A DNA stretch of 8,452 bases from Ktedonobacteraceae bacterium (GTDB taxonomy: Bacteria; Chloroflexota; Ktedonobacteria; Ktedonobacterales; Ktedonobacteraceae): NCBI GenBank assembly GCA_014896635.1, contig JADBKA010000204.1, positions 1-8,452 of the forward strand, written 5' to 3'. Positions 1 to 6,453 of the stretch are shown piece after piece. The translations under genes were made by a program, and so were the position numbers. Numbering within the stretch: position 1 is the first letter of the stretch; every line of letters begins with the position of its first letter. The notes beneath the pieces are model-generated. The model saw only the letters and a list, made by a program, of their open reading frames with translations. It ran no database searches and was not told the DNA's origin.

Positions 1-42
1 CGAAACGTATTTTTCCCATGTTGCAAAAACAAGACCAAGCAT
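1..42 (-). CDS. N-terminal fragment of a gene running off the left edge; possibly H-NOX/heme-NO-binding-like
   Basis: Reading the minus strand from 42 down to 1 gives 14 open codons, MLGLVFATWEKYVS, with no stop before the window edge. A perfect GGAGG (minus strand, bases 55-51) lies 8 nt upstream of the ATG, which is the main reason to call a real start. The opening pattern, M-x-G-hydrophobic-V-F followed by a short helix, resembles the start of heme-NO/oxygen-binding (H-NOX, HNOB) domains, which sense gases through a ferrous heme. That functional guess rests on 14 residues only and could easily be wrong. The gene is divergent from the regulator starting at 686. The existence of a coding start is fairly likely; the family is speculative. 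Confidence 0.55.
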   Translation of the reverse strand, partial: MLGLVFATWEKYVS

Positions 43-589
43 AAGGCGTTCCTCCAGATATACAGGCAGCATGACCCTGTGGGTCAGAACCAGGTATGAA
101 AGCCAGTTTGTGCAGCAAACAACGTGAAAATACAGTCTTCGCGCGATGCCGCTGACCCGACTTTCCAGGCTCTTTCAGTCGGAGATTATGCTAGGAATAA
201 GCTGTGCAGAAGTATGCACCAGCCTACCGGTGGGTAATAATAGAGAAGGGAACAGCCCTTCGACCCCCCCAGGAGCTTTTTTGCTCCGGCATTCCCATGT
301 CCTTGAAATATCTCGTCATCCTGCCTCATTGATCGAGAATGACCTGAAAGTTGCATTCAAATGCCTCATTGCAAAGCAACCCTCCACTCTCTTGGAGAAG
401 TATAACATGGATCGGCGAGATTCTCCAACGAATAGGACAAAAGGACTACTCCTGTATGATTGCTCTGTACAGGTAAAACCGTCACCCAGTGACCGACTAA
501 TGACCAGCCAGATTCCCAATACGATATTTCTGGAATTCAAAATATTCGTATTCCCTGCCAGAACAGTCGAAAAAAAAGCGATGATCCCC
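43..589. other. Intergenic region with small hairpins, no convincing gene
   Basis: This is the upstream region shared by the minus-strand gene starting at 42 and the plus-strand regulator at 686. Open frames are present on both strands (146-646 plus, 316-663 minus), but they have no recognisable family, no good ribosome binding site, and overlap the promoter at 590-618. Visible structure is limited to short hairpins: TGACCC/GGGTCA (72-86), GTGCA/TGCAC (204-219), GAAGGG/CCCTTC (245-261) and GGAGC-T6-GCTCC (272-287), the last two separated by a run of seven C. I see nothing that identifies a known riboswitch or small RNA. Confidence 0.5.
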
Positions 590-618
590 TTGACAGTTCG
601 AGAAAAATCGTTTATAGT
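590..618 (+). promoter_or_regulatory. Sigma-70-type promoter of the winged-helix regulator
   Basis: A perfect -35 box TTGACA (590-595) is followed after exactly 17 bp by TATAGT (613-618), one base from the -10 consensus. Transcription would start near 625, leaving a leader of about 60 nt before the ATG at 686. It is the best promoter in the window and points to housekeeping-sigma expression of the downstream gene. Confidence 0.8.
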
Positions 619-685
619 ACCTGCATACGATATTTGTGATGTGTAATATTTTTCGCATGGCATCGTAGCAGAGAGGAGTGAAGCG

Positions 686-1798
686 ATGAGACAGCGAGAA
701 TACTCCGGGGCGCGTTCGGTGCCGCAGGTTGGGATTGATTACGGCCTGGCTTATGAGTTTGTGATGAGCCTGATCGTCTTTCAAGAGATGGAATGGAAGA
801 TCGCATCTGAATATGAATATGAAATCGGCGCGGCCTGGTACAAAACAGTACGCGCGAAAGTGCCATCTGAAGTTCAGCGCGGACTTGAGCAATTTATCTG
901 GCAAGCCAGAGTGGGAGATTCCACCTCGTGTTATAGCTGGGGGGTGCTGCTAGGACTGGCCTACGAATGTGATCCGCCGAAAGACGTACCCGCTTTCATG
1001 GCCTATCTTGAGGCGCTTGAACCCCTGGACGTGTTCCTCTACCTGCTGGGGTACTATCATCGCGGTCTTCGTCATCTCCTGCCTCTGGATGTTATCGTAC
1101 AGGCGGCCGAGGGCGATCCGCAGATGCAGGCGCAATACCTCAAGACCTTCACCGGCAGCGATCCCACCGTTGAGCAGAAGTTACGCGCCCTTTTCGCGCT
1201 GGAACCTGCTGCGCTGAAAGAGATGCTCGTCGATCTGCTCTGGAGCTGGTATGATTACGTCTTCCGCGATATGGCGCAGCAGACGCTGCCCATTCTGGAA
1301 CGAGATGCCGAAGCCAAACGCAAGTTGCAGGCCGCTGTCCCTTTCATGCAGTTGATCGAGACTGCAACCAATGGCCTGACATACGCACCAGAGCCGGGGC
1401 TGCGCAAGATCGTGCTTGTGCCAACGGTGATCGGCAGACCCTGGAACGAGTCGAGCGAGTACCAGGATAAAACGATTATCTGCTATCCCGTTGCCGACGA
1501 GTTCGTCGCACGCGATACGACAGTCCCGCCCGTGCAACTGGTCAGGCTCTACCAGGCACTGGCAGACGAACGGCGCCTGCGCATCCTCAAGTTACTCAAA
1601 ACGCGCAATTATACACTCCAGGAGATCGCCGACGAGTTCGGCGTGGCAAAATCAACCATGTACCATCATCTCGTCTTGCTACGCTCCGCCGGCCTCGTAC
1701 GGATGCGTACGGACGAGAAGGACTACAGTCTGCGCCGGGAGACGCTCGCCAGAGTCTCCGAACTACTCAGTAGTTATCTCGATGGACCACCCACGTAG
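686..1798 (+). CDS. ArsR-type winged-helix transcriptional regulator with a large N-terminal domain
   Basis: This 370-aa protein is probably a DNA-binding regulator. Residues about 285-360 form an ArsR/SmtB-like winged helix: LADERRLRILKLL (292-304) is the typical first helix, and about 310-337 is the helix-turn-helix, with the recognition helix in GVAKSTMYHHLVLLRSAGLV. The wing region follows (RMRTDEKDYSLR). The N-terminal 280 residues are helix-rich, with many aromatic and acidic residues, and match no ligand domain I can name; canonical ArsR proteins are only about 100-120 aa, so this is a long-form regulator. No Cys pair of the ArsR metal-site type is seen in the winged helix. The ATG at 686 has AGGAG at 674-678, 7 nt upstream, and a near-consensus promoter at 590-618. 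It appears monocistronic; its target is unknown, and autoregulation or control of the divergent gene at 42 are possibilities only. Confidence 0.88.
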   Translation: MRQREYSGARSVPQVGIDYGLAYEFVMSLIVFQEMEWKIASEYEYEIGAAWYKTVRAKVPSEVQRGLEQFIWQARVGDSTSCYSWGVLLGLAYECDPPKDVPAFMAYLEALEPLDVFLYLLGYYHRGLRHLLPLDVIVQAAEGDPQMQAQYLKTFTGSDPTVEQKLRALFALEPAALKEMLVDLLWSWYDYVFRDMAQQTLPILERDAEAKRKLQAAVPFMQLIETATNGLTYAPEPGLRKIVLVPTVIGRPWNESSEYQDKTIICYPVADEFVARDTTVPPVQLVRLYQALADERRLRILKLLKTRNYTLQEIADEFGVAKSTMYHHLVLLRSAGLVRMRTDEKDYSLRRETLARVSELLSSYLDGPPT

Positions 1799-2078
1799 CT
1801 ACTGGCCGGTACGGATGTATATGTCGCATTCCCAATATGAAGCGCAAGAATCGGAGTGTAGCACAGCGGTCTGTAGTCTATACTTGCACTGCTTGATGAA
1901 TCTACAACGCCAACTCAGCCAACATAAATAGTTTCTACCCAAAAGCCAGGGTTGAAAATAGGACAGATCATAGCAGCAAATGCTGCTATACTCAAGGTGA
2001 ACAACGAAGCATAGAACAAAATAGTATCAGTGCAGTACCCACGAAGCTGCCCGCTGGCAGGAAGGAGACAGTGAACCG
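1799..2078. other. Intergenic region between the regulator and the tail-anchored protein gene
   Basis: About 280 bp without a supportable gene. The first 150 bp show no clear terminator: no strong hairpin with a T-tract follows the stop codon at 1796-1798. The second half carries the promoter/palindrome described at 1970-1992 and a ribosome binding site AAGGAG (2062-2067) serving the ATG at 2079. A frame overlapping the regulator end (to 1931) is a shadow. Confidence 0.5.
1970..1992 (+). promoter_or_regulatory. Palindrome overlapping an extended -10 promoter element
   Basis: ATAGCAGC (1970-1977) and GCTGCTAT (1982-1989) form a perfect inverted repeat with a 4-nt centre (AAAT). Its right arm runs directly into TGC-TATACT (1984-1992), an extended -10 box one base from consensus. 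No good -35 is visible at the usual spacing, which fits an extended -10 promoter. A palindrome over the -10 is where a repressor operator would lie; there is no T-tract after it, so it is a poor terminator. The operator reading is inference. Confidence 0.45.
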
Positions 2079-2549
2079 ATGTATTCTCTTCTCAACGACA
2101 ATCTAGCTCAACAGCATCAACAGAATCTGCTGCGCGAGGCCGAAGTCGAACGCAGGGCTTCCCTGGCACGGCAACAAAATACCGGCAACGCATCGCTTCC
2201 TCACAGACTGCCCTCTTCCACAGAGACCCACGAGGAACTTTTGTTCCTGAAAGGTGCGTATGAGCGCAGAGGCATTTTGTCAGATCGTCCGGTCGTCCTG
2301 CAAAATATCACGATTAGCGAGCCTGACTGGGCTGCAATCAGGCAAGAGGTGCTGGCAACTTTTGCAGCCCTACGTTGTGCAGAGCAGGGTGAGGAAGACA
2401 GGCTGATTGATGCCTTCATCGACAGGCTCAGATACCGGCTGCCACCTGCCAGGATGTTGTTGTTCGCGCAGCCGTTCCCGGTCCATCTCTGGCTGCTTCT
2501 ACTACTCGCTATCACAAGCTTCTTGCTGCTGCTTCCTTTCCTGAGATAG
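2079..2549 (+). CDS. Tail-anchored membrane protein of unknown function
   Basis: I do not recognise a named family for this 156-aa protein. The N-terminal third (about 1-40) is a polar, Gln/Arg/Glu-rich helix (AQQHQQNLLREAEVERRASLARQQ), likely a coiled coil. A Ser/Thr-rich linker and an acidic, probably helical cytoplasmic segment (about 80-125) follow. Residues about 134-155 are one strongly hydrophobic segment (LWLLLLLAITSFLLLLPFL), leaving only an Arg at the end, so the protein should be tail-anchored with its bulk in the cytoplasm. The ATG at 2079 is served by AAGGAG (2062-2067) at a slightly long spacing of 11 nt; the GTG at 2071 is in another frame and closes quickly. It has its own candidate promoter (1984-1992), with a palindrome over it, and ends at a hairpin shared with the convergent molybdenum-enzyme gene. 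Confidence 0.75.
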   Translation: MYSLLNDNLAQQHQQNLLREAEVERRASLARQQNTGNASLPHRLPSSTETHEELLFLKGAYERRGILSDRPVVLQNITISEPDWAAIRQEVLATFAALRCAEQGEEDRLIDAFIDRLRYRLPPARMLLFAQPFPVHLWLLLLLAITSFLLLLPFLR

Positions 2550-2615
2550 AGGTAAGCCCTTCTATTTCACCGTTGGGGACAGCAGGCCGGAACTCCCTGA
2601 CCCTGATCCTGGACT

Positions 2616-2658
2616 GTACGCCAGAGAGTAGCAATCATAAAGCAACTCTCCGGCGTAC
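2616..2658. terminator. Long stem-loop between convergent genes (candidate bidirectional terminator)
   Basis: Bases 2616-2632 pair with 2642-2658: a 17-position stem with two mismatches (A2623/C2651 and A2630/A2644) around a 9-nt loop. It lies between the stop of the tail-anchored gene (2549) and the stop of the minus-strand molybdenum hydroxylase (2665). On the plus strand it is followed by GGTTTCT, a weak T-tract; on the minus strand there is no T-tract. The position and stem length support a terminator or 3'-end stabiliser rather than an operator. Confidence 0.6.
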
Positions 2659-2664
2659 GGTTTC

Positions 2665-4992
2665 TCAAGATGCATGTATAGCGCGGAAGACCCGTTCGGG
2701 CGTCATGGGAAGCTCGCTGAGGCGCACGCCGGTAGCATCATAGATAGCTTCGGCGATGGCGGCGCTAACAGGGACAACAGGCGGCTCACCGACCCCTTTG
2801 GCACCATAGGGGCCGAGGATCGAAGGTACCTCGATCAGCAGTGGCGTGATATGCGGGACGTCCTGGCTGTGCGGCAGCGCATAGTCCATGAGTGTCGAGG
2901 TGAGCAGTTGTCCGTGCTCATCGTACTCCAGGCCCTCGAACAGCGCCCAACCGATACCCTGAGTAACGCCGCCGTAGATCTGGCCTTCGACTTCGGCAGG
3001 ATTGATGGCTCGTCCCACGTCTTGAGCGGCTACATAATCGAGCACGCGCACATCGCCGGTGTCGGGATCAACCGCGACTTTCGCCAGGTGAGCCGCGAAC
3101 ATAGGCGAGCTGGTGCGGTTGGCCGAACGGCCACGTCCATAGATGGGAGCATAAGGAGCGCCGAAGCGCATAGAGTGCTGCGCAATCGTTGCCAGATCGA
3201 CGCTTTTGCCCGGAGCGCCTTTGACCACCACGCGCCCCGGCTGAATCTCCAGATCCTCGGCAGCGGCTTCCAGCATGTCAGCGGCAATCGCCAGGATCTG
3301 CTCACGGGCATCGCGTGCCGCGTTCAGTACCGCCGCTCCCATCGTATAAACCGTCTTACTGCCGCCGGTGCCGCCAGCGTACGGCATCGTATCAGTGCTA
3401 TCATGTGCGACGGAGATGGAATCTACTGATACACCCAGACCTTCGGCAGCGATGAGGGCGAGCGAGGTATCGGAGCCAGTGAGGTCAACGGAGCCGACGA
3501 CAATAGTGAAGGTGCCATCTTTCTCCAGGCGACAGGCGGCGGCAGCCGATTCGGTCCCGCCCGGCCAGCCACCAACGGCAAAACCAATCCCCACTTTCCA
3601 GCCTTTGAGTTCTGGCGGAACCTGCTGCTTTTGCTCTTCTCGCCTGGTCCACAGCGGGTGCTGTGCGACGGCATCGATGCACTCCAGCAGGCCAATGCGC
3701 GGCCAGGGGCGTCCATTCACCATGTGATCGCCTTCCTTGAAAGCGTTTTTGCGGCGGAAGGTGACGGCATCAATGCCCAGGGCATGGCAGAGTTCGTTGA
3801 CTGCCGATTCGAGTGCAAAAGTAGCCTGCGGAGCATTGGGGGCGCGATAGGCGCCGGAACTGGCCCTGCTGGTTAAAACTTCGTAGCAGTGCAGATCAAT
3901 GTTAGGGCAACGATAGGTATTGGTGAGGATGACGCCGCCCAGGCCGGCGGCAGCGCCAGGGTAAGCGCCGGAGTCGAAAATTGCCTGACCCTGCATAGCG
4001 ACGAGCGTGCCATCGCGTTTCGCACCGAGTTTGAGCGTGATGACGGTCTGAGGAGCCGGATTGCCCGCCAGCAAATCTTCCTGGCGCGTGTAAACGAGGC
4101 GCACAGGCCGGCCTGCCTGCAATGCTGCGGCAGCGACCAGCGGCTCATACAGGCCGAACTTCCCTCCGAATGCACCTCCGATGGGTACCGGCTCAACACG
4201 AATCTGGCGTTCTGGAATGGCAAGCGCCTGCGCGATGCTGTCGCGGACGACATAAAGACCCTGTGCGCTTGGCCAGACCGTTAACTGTTGACCCGGGCCG
4301 GGAACAACAGTGATCGACTGCGTTTCCAGATAGGACTGGTGGACGGAATGTGTTCTATAGGTACGCTCGATCACCACATCAGCAGCGCGCCAACCTGCGG
4401 CGATATCGCCGGTTTTGAGATGTACTCTGTCGCTGACATTTTGCGAGAGGTTTTCCTGCCCATCTTCTGCCTCCCCCTGCCCGGAGACGTCGGCGTGAGC
4501 GCCGCCGCCGGCAATTTCGGAGGTCTCGCCGGCGCTACGTGTGCGTGTAAGCGGCGAATCTGGCCACATGGCTGCGACAGGATCGAGAACAACGGGTAGC
4601 GGCTCGTAATCGACGTCAACGGCTTCAACCCCATCCTGGGCAGCGGCCTCTGTTTCGCCAAGCACAATAGCAACGGGATGACCATGCCAGTAGACCTCAC
4701 CACGCGCCAGGGGGGACTGGCTGCGCGAAGCACTGCCAGCCTGAGCCATTTTTAAAGTCTCACCAGTATAAACGGCAACAACCCCCGGCACTGCCAGGGC
4801 CGCCGTGATGTCGATGTGAACAATACGAGCATGAGCATAAGGGCTCAATACCAGGCGGGCATGCAGTAGCCCGGCAAAAGAGAGATCGCCAGCGTAACGT
4901 GCTTGCCCTGTCAGTTTCGCAGGAGCATCCTGGCGTCGTGTGCGTTTTCCAACAGCAGTGTGCTGCTGTGCCTGATCGATTGTTTGTGACAT
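2665..4992 (-). CDS. Xanthine dehydrogenase/aldehyde oxidase family, molybdopterin-binding (large) subunit
   Basis: This 775-aa protein is the molybdenum-cofactor subunit of a hydroxylase (XDH/CoxL superfamily), which oxidises a purine, aldehyde or similar substrate with water as oxygen donor. The N-terminal a/b-hammerhead domain (about 15-135) opens with the family pattern R-x-D-A-x-x-K-x-T-G-x-A-x-Y. Moco-domain marks follow: HQSYLETQ (about 218-225), GGAFGGKFG (272-280), SGAYRAPNAPQA (about 379-390), GGTGGSKTVY (about 540-549) and KGVGEPPVVP (732-741) with the expected catalytic Glu at about 736. The CoxL active-site loop AYRCSFR is absent, so it is not a form I carbon monoxide dehydrogenase; the substrate cannot be read. 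An unusual polar, acidic insert occupies about 141-189. The ATG at 4992 has GGAG 11 nt upstream; an in-frame ATG at 5013 would add 7 residues but has no visible binding site. No FAD or [2Fe-2S] subunit gene adjoins it. Confidence 0.93.
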   Translation of the reverse strand: MSQTIDQAQQHTAVGKRTRRQDAPAKLTGQARYAGDLSFAGLLHARLVLSPYAHARIVHIDITAALAVPGVVAVYTGETLKMAQAGSASRSQSPLARGEVYWHGHPVAIVLGETEAAAQDGVEAVDVDYEPLPVVLDPVAAMWPDSPLTRTRSAGETSEIAGGGAHADVSGQGEAEDGQENLSQNVSDRVHLKTGDIAAGWRAADVVIERTYRTHSVHQSYLETQSITVVPGPGQQLTVWPSAQGLYVVRDSIAQALAIPERQIRVEPVPIGGAFGGKFGLYEPLVAAAALQAGRPVRLVYTRQEDLLAGNPAPQTVITLKLGAKRDGTLVAMQGQAIFDSGAYPGAAAGLGGVILTNTYRCPNIDLHCYEVLTSRASSGAYRAPNAPQATFALESAVNELCHALGIDAVTFRRKNAFKEGDHMVNGRPWPRIGLLECIDAVAQHPLWTRREEQKQQVPPELKGWKVGIGFAVGGWPGGTESAAAACRLEKDGTFTIVVGSVDLTGSDTSLALIAAEGLGVSVDSISVAHDSTDTMPYAGGTGGSKTVYTMGAAVLNAARDAREQILAIAADMLEAAAEDLEIQPGRVVVKGAPGKSVDLATIAQHSMRFGAPYAPIYGRGRSANRTSSPMFAAHLAKVAVDPDTGDVRVLDYVAAQDVGRAINPAEVEGQIYGGVTQGIGWALFEGLEYDEHGQLLTSTLMDYALPHSQDVPHITPLLIEVPSILGPYGAKGVGEPPVVPVSAAIAEAIYDATGVRLSELPMTPERVFRAIHAS

Positions 4993-5013
4993 AACAAAAA
5001 CAACTCCATCCAT

Positions 5014-5120
5014 GATACAAAAGTCGGTGTGGCACCCGGCGTAGCACTACTACTGTATCACACGAAGCGGGCAGGTGGAAAATGCTGTTGTAAGGACGCA
5101 CCAGGGTTGGATAGTAAAGA
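5014..5120. other. Upstream region of the molybdenum hydroxylase gene
   Basis: This short stretch should carry the minus-strand promoter. A possible extended -10-like TGATACAGT (minus strand, around 5060-5050) has no convincing -35, so no promoter is called firmly. It ends at the repeat element starting at 5121. Confidence 0.3.
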
Positions 5121-5327
5121 GGGGTGTTCCCCATAGGTGTTAACTTAGCAGAAAGGGGGGCCAGGGGGACTTTGCCCCCTGACGGGGGTCAGGCGGGTCC
5201 CCACAAAGTGGGGTCAAGGTTCCCCAGAGGGGAACGGGCGTCCCCCGAAAAATCCCTTTTTTCCTGTTTTCTCTCTTTTGAGAGAGAAGGAATACCCCCT
5301 TAAGTGAACGCTTATGGGGTGTTCCCC
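5121..5327. repeat. Hairpin-rich intergenic repeat element with imperfect terminal inverted repeats
   Basis: Both ends carry GGGGTGTTCCCC (5121-5132 and 5316-5327). The left CCCCATAGGTGTTAACTTAG (5129-5148) matches the reverse complement of the right 5300-5319 at 16 of 20 positions, giving inverted ends. Inside are back-to-back hairpins: CAGGGGG/CCCCCTG (5162-5181), CCTGAC/GTCAGG (5178-5193, an alternative pairing), CCCCAC/GTGGGG (5199-5213), GTTCCCC/GGGGAAC (5219-5235) and TTCTCTCT/AGAGAGAA (5269-5288). No coding potential and no clear target duplication is seen. The right end stops 12 nt before the stop codon of the DUF2182 gene, so the element could also act as its terminator region. A MITE-like or REP-like origin is likely; several motifs recur in the element at 7696-7840. 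Confidence 0.6.
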
Positions 5328-5339
5328 CGAAAAACGCCT

Positions 5340-6152
5340 TTACATGCCGTGATGCATCGGTGGAGTCGCCTGCTGCGGCATATAGAAGCCGGGCATCATC
5401 GCAGGATTAAAAATCGCCACAACAGCGAAAAGAATCAGCGCGATGCCAATGGCAAAGCTGAGACGATCCCCGAACTTCCAGGTCTTTTCCAGAAAGATCA
5501 GAACGGTTACTATGATCATCCAGGGCAGGCTCATCACGCCGACAGCTATCATCATCAGCATCAATGGACCACAGCTGCCCACGCAATAGAGGCTGTGTAC
5601 CACGCCTTCTTTGATGCTGCCGGGGATGGTAGGAGAAGAGTGTGTCGAGGTGTGTTTGCCCAGTGCAGGATTACAGTGACCGAGGCAGCGTCTTTCCAGC
5701 GGCAGGAACTGGTAGATACCGAGCAGTACCAGGAACGCCACGCCCACAATGAGACCAACTGTCGGCATGCTCTGAGCGAACTGCTGGGCAAGCAGAGCAA
5801 GCAAATAAACAGGAATACCAAAAATACCCCACATTATAAGATAGGCGATAACAAAAAATGCTATGTGGATAATGGCCGGCAAGCCGGGCTTTTGCTGGCG
5901 AATCGCTTCATATTCCACAGAGGCGATAGGGGCCAGTCCGGGCAGCATCATCGCTGTCATCATAACCGTCCAGGCAATCATGGACATCCAGAACATATCG
6001 AGCGGCCAGAGGCGCATGACGATAGCGCCATGCATAGCCATCATCAGCGAGTGCTGTACCGTTGGTATCCAGGCAATAGCAGCCAGCACGAGCACCGCAA
6101 CCCAGGTAAAGGGATTTCTGGCGGGTTGAGGAAGCTTGATTGCGTCTAACAT
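5340..6152 (-). CDS. DUF2182-type polytopic membrane protein, predicted metal-binding
   Basis: This 270-aa integral membrane protein matches the DUF2182 pattern: about six to seven membrane segments (near 15-31, 48-76, 92-122, 130-150, 186-203, 204-222 and 231-249). The family signature W-x(2,4)-MM-x-AMMLP is seen at about 61-71, followed by YQFLPLERRCLGHCNP (147-162), and a GxCGPLM region that turns into VGVMSLPWM (about 192-212). Cys occur as pairs at 156/160 and 190/194; where relatives often have a G-C-C motif, here it reads VGSCG. The protein is unusually rich in Met (MMTAMM, MFWMSM) and ends in a Met/His tail (PPMHHGM), suggesting copper or another soft metal; the biochemical role of the family is not established. 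The start has AAGGAG but 15 nt upstream, which is long; no other in-frame start is nearby. It is in the same direction as the molybdenum gene but separated by 326 bp and a repeat. Confidence 0.85.
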   Translation of the reverse strand: MLDAIKLPQPARNPFTWVAVLVLAAIAWIPTVQHSLMMAMHGAIVMRLWPLDMFWMSMIAWTVMMTAMMLPGLAPIASVEYEAIRQQKPGLPAIIHIAFFVIAYLIMWGIFGIPVYLLALLAQQFAQSMPTVGLIVGVAFLVLLGIYQFLPLERRCLGHCNPALGKHTSTHSSPTIPGSIKEGVVHSLYCVGSCGPLMLMMIAVGVMSLPWMIIVTVLIFLEKTWKFGDRLSFAIGIALILFAVVAIFNPAMMPGFYMPQQATPPMHHGM

Positions 6153-6453
6153 AGGTTGGTCGTTGTTCTCCTTCTTAGCTTAAAAGGGTCCAGGAGGCCG
6201 GCACGGCCTCGGCTGGCATGTTCCCCCACTATTTAGCGACTGCACCACTAAGTCTAAGTCAAGTATAGAGCGTCATTGATCTAAAAAGGATGAGGATGTT
6301 TCCTTATTTTTCTCCCTAAGGTCTTTTCCTACTCTCCTCTCTCGACTGTGACTGTCCTGTGATGCGCAACGATCTCAGATGCCGAACGTATACATGTTGT
6401 TGTATAGTGTAGATAGCAAAAGGCTCTACTTGATCACTCGTACAGGAGGAATT
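6153..6453. other. Divergent promoter region between the DUF2182 and pspA genes
   Basis: About 300 bp with no gene. On the minus strand, TATACT (6267-6262) is a possible -10 for the DUF2182 gene, giving a leader of roughly 100 nt that contains the hairpin at 6190-6216. On the plus strand, TATAGT (6403-6408) is a possible -10 for pspA, overlapped by an inverted repeat TATACA-N6-TGTATA (6389-6406). Neither has a good -35 at the normal spacing. The segment 6300-6350 is pyrimidine-rich (C/T runs) without further structure. Confidence 0.4.
6190..6216 (-). repeat. GC-rich hairpin in the leader of the DUF2182 gene, related to the window's other repeats
   Basis: CCAG-GAGGCCG (6190-6200) pairs with CGGCCTC (6204-6210) and, after a 2-nt bulge, CTGG (6213-6216): an 11-bp stem with a 3-nt loop. 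On the minus strand it is preceded by GGGGGAACA and followed by GGACCCTTTTAA, which resembles the arrangement around the hairpin at 7786-7808 (GGGGGACA upstream, GGACCCCGCTTTTTTAA downstream). Here it would be transcribed in the 5' leader, about 38 nt before the start codon, so it could attenuate transcription or simply be a repeat remnant. Confidence 0.5.

Noticed and set aside
220..290. T-box or other riboswitch, suggested by GGTGGG, CCCTTCG and a hairpin with T6
   Set aside because: The T-box consensus AGGGTGG-N-ACCGCG is not present, and no aminoacyl-tRNA synthetase or amino-acid gene follows.
146..646. Plus-strand frame of 166 codons in the left intergenic region
   Set aside because: There is no ribosome binding site and no recognisable composition or motif, and it runs through the strong promoter at 590-618.
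316..904. Minus-strand frames (316-663 and 497-904) antisense to the regulator start
   Set aside because: They overlap the promoter and the 5' part of a well-supported gene, and show no family pattern or start signal.
2674..4599. Plus-strand frames inside the molybdenum hydroxylase gene (2674-3429, 3889-4284 and others)
   Set aside because: They are antisense shadows of a GC-rich gene with clear Moco-domain motifs on the minus strand.
2665..4992. Form I carbon monoxide dehydrogenase large subunit (CoxL)
   Set aside because: The diagnostic active-site loop AYRCSFR is missing; the corresponding region reads GAYRAPNAPQ.
5121..5327. CRISPR array, suggested by repeated G/C-rich units
   Set aside because: The units differ in sequence and spacing and are local inverted repeats, not regularly spaced direct repeats; no cas genes are nearby.
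5304..6149. Plus-strand open frame of 281 codons antisense to the DUF2182 gene
   Set aside because: It is slightly longer than the minus-strand gene, but its product is His/Gln/Arg-rich without any family pattern, while the minus strand gives a clean multi-helix membrane protein with DUF2182 signatures.
6379..6453. Longer start for pspA adding 25 residues
   Set aside because: The extension does not match the family, lacks a ribosome binding site and would place the amphipathic helix internally; AGGAGG precedes the 6454 ATG.
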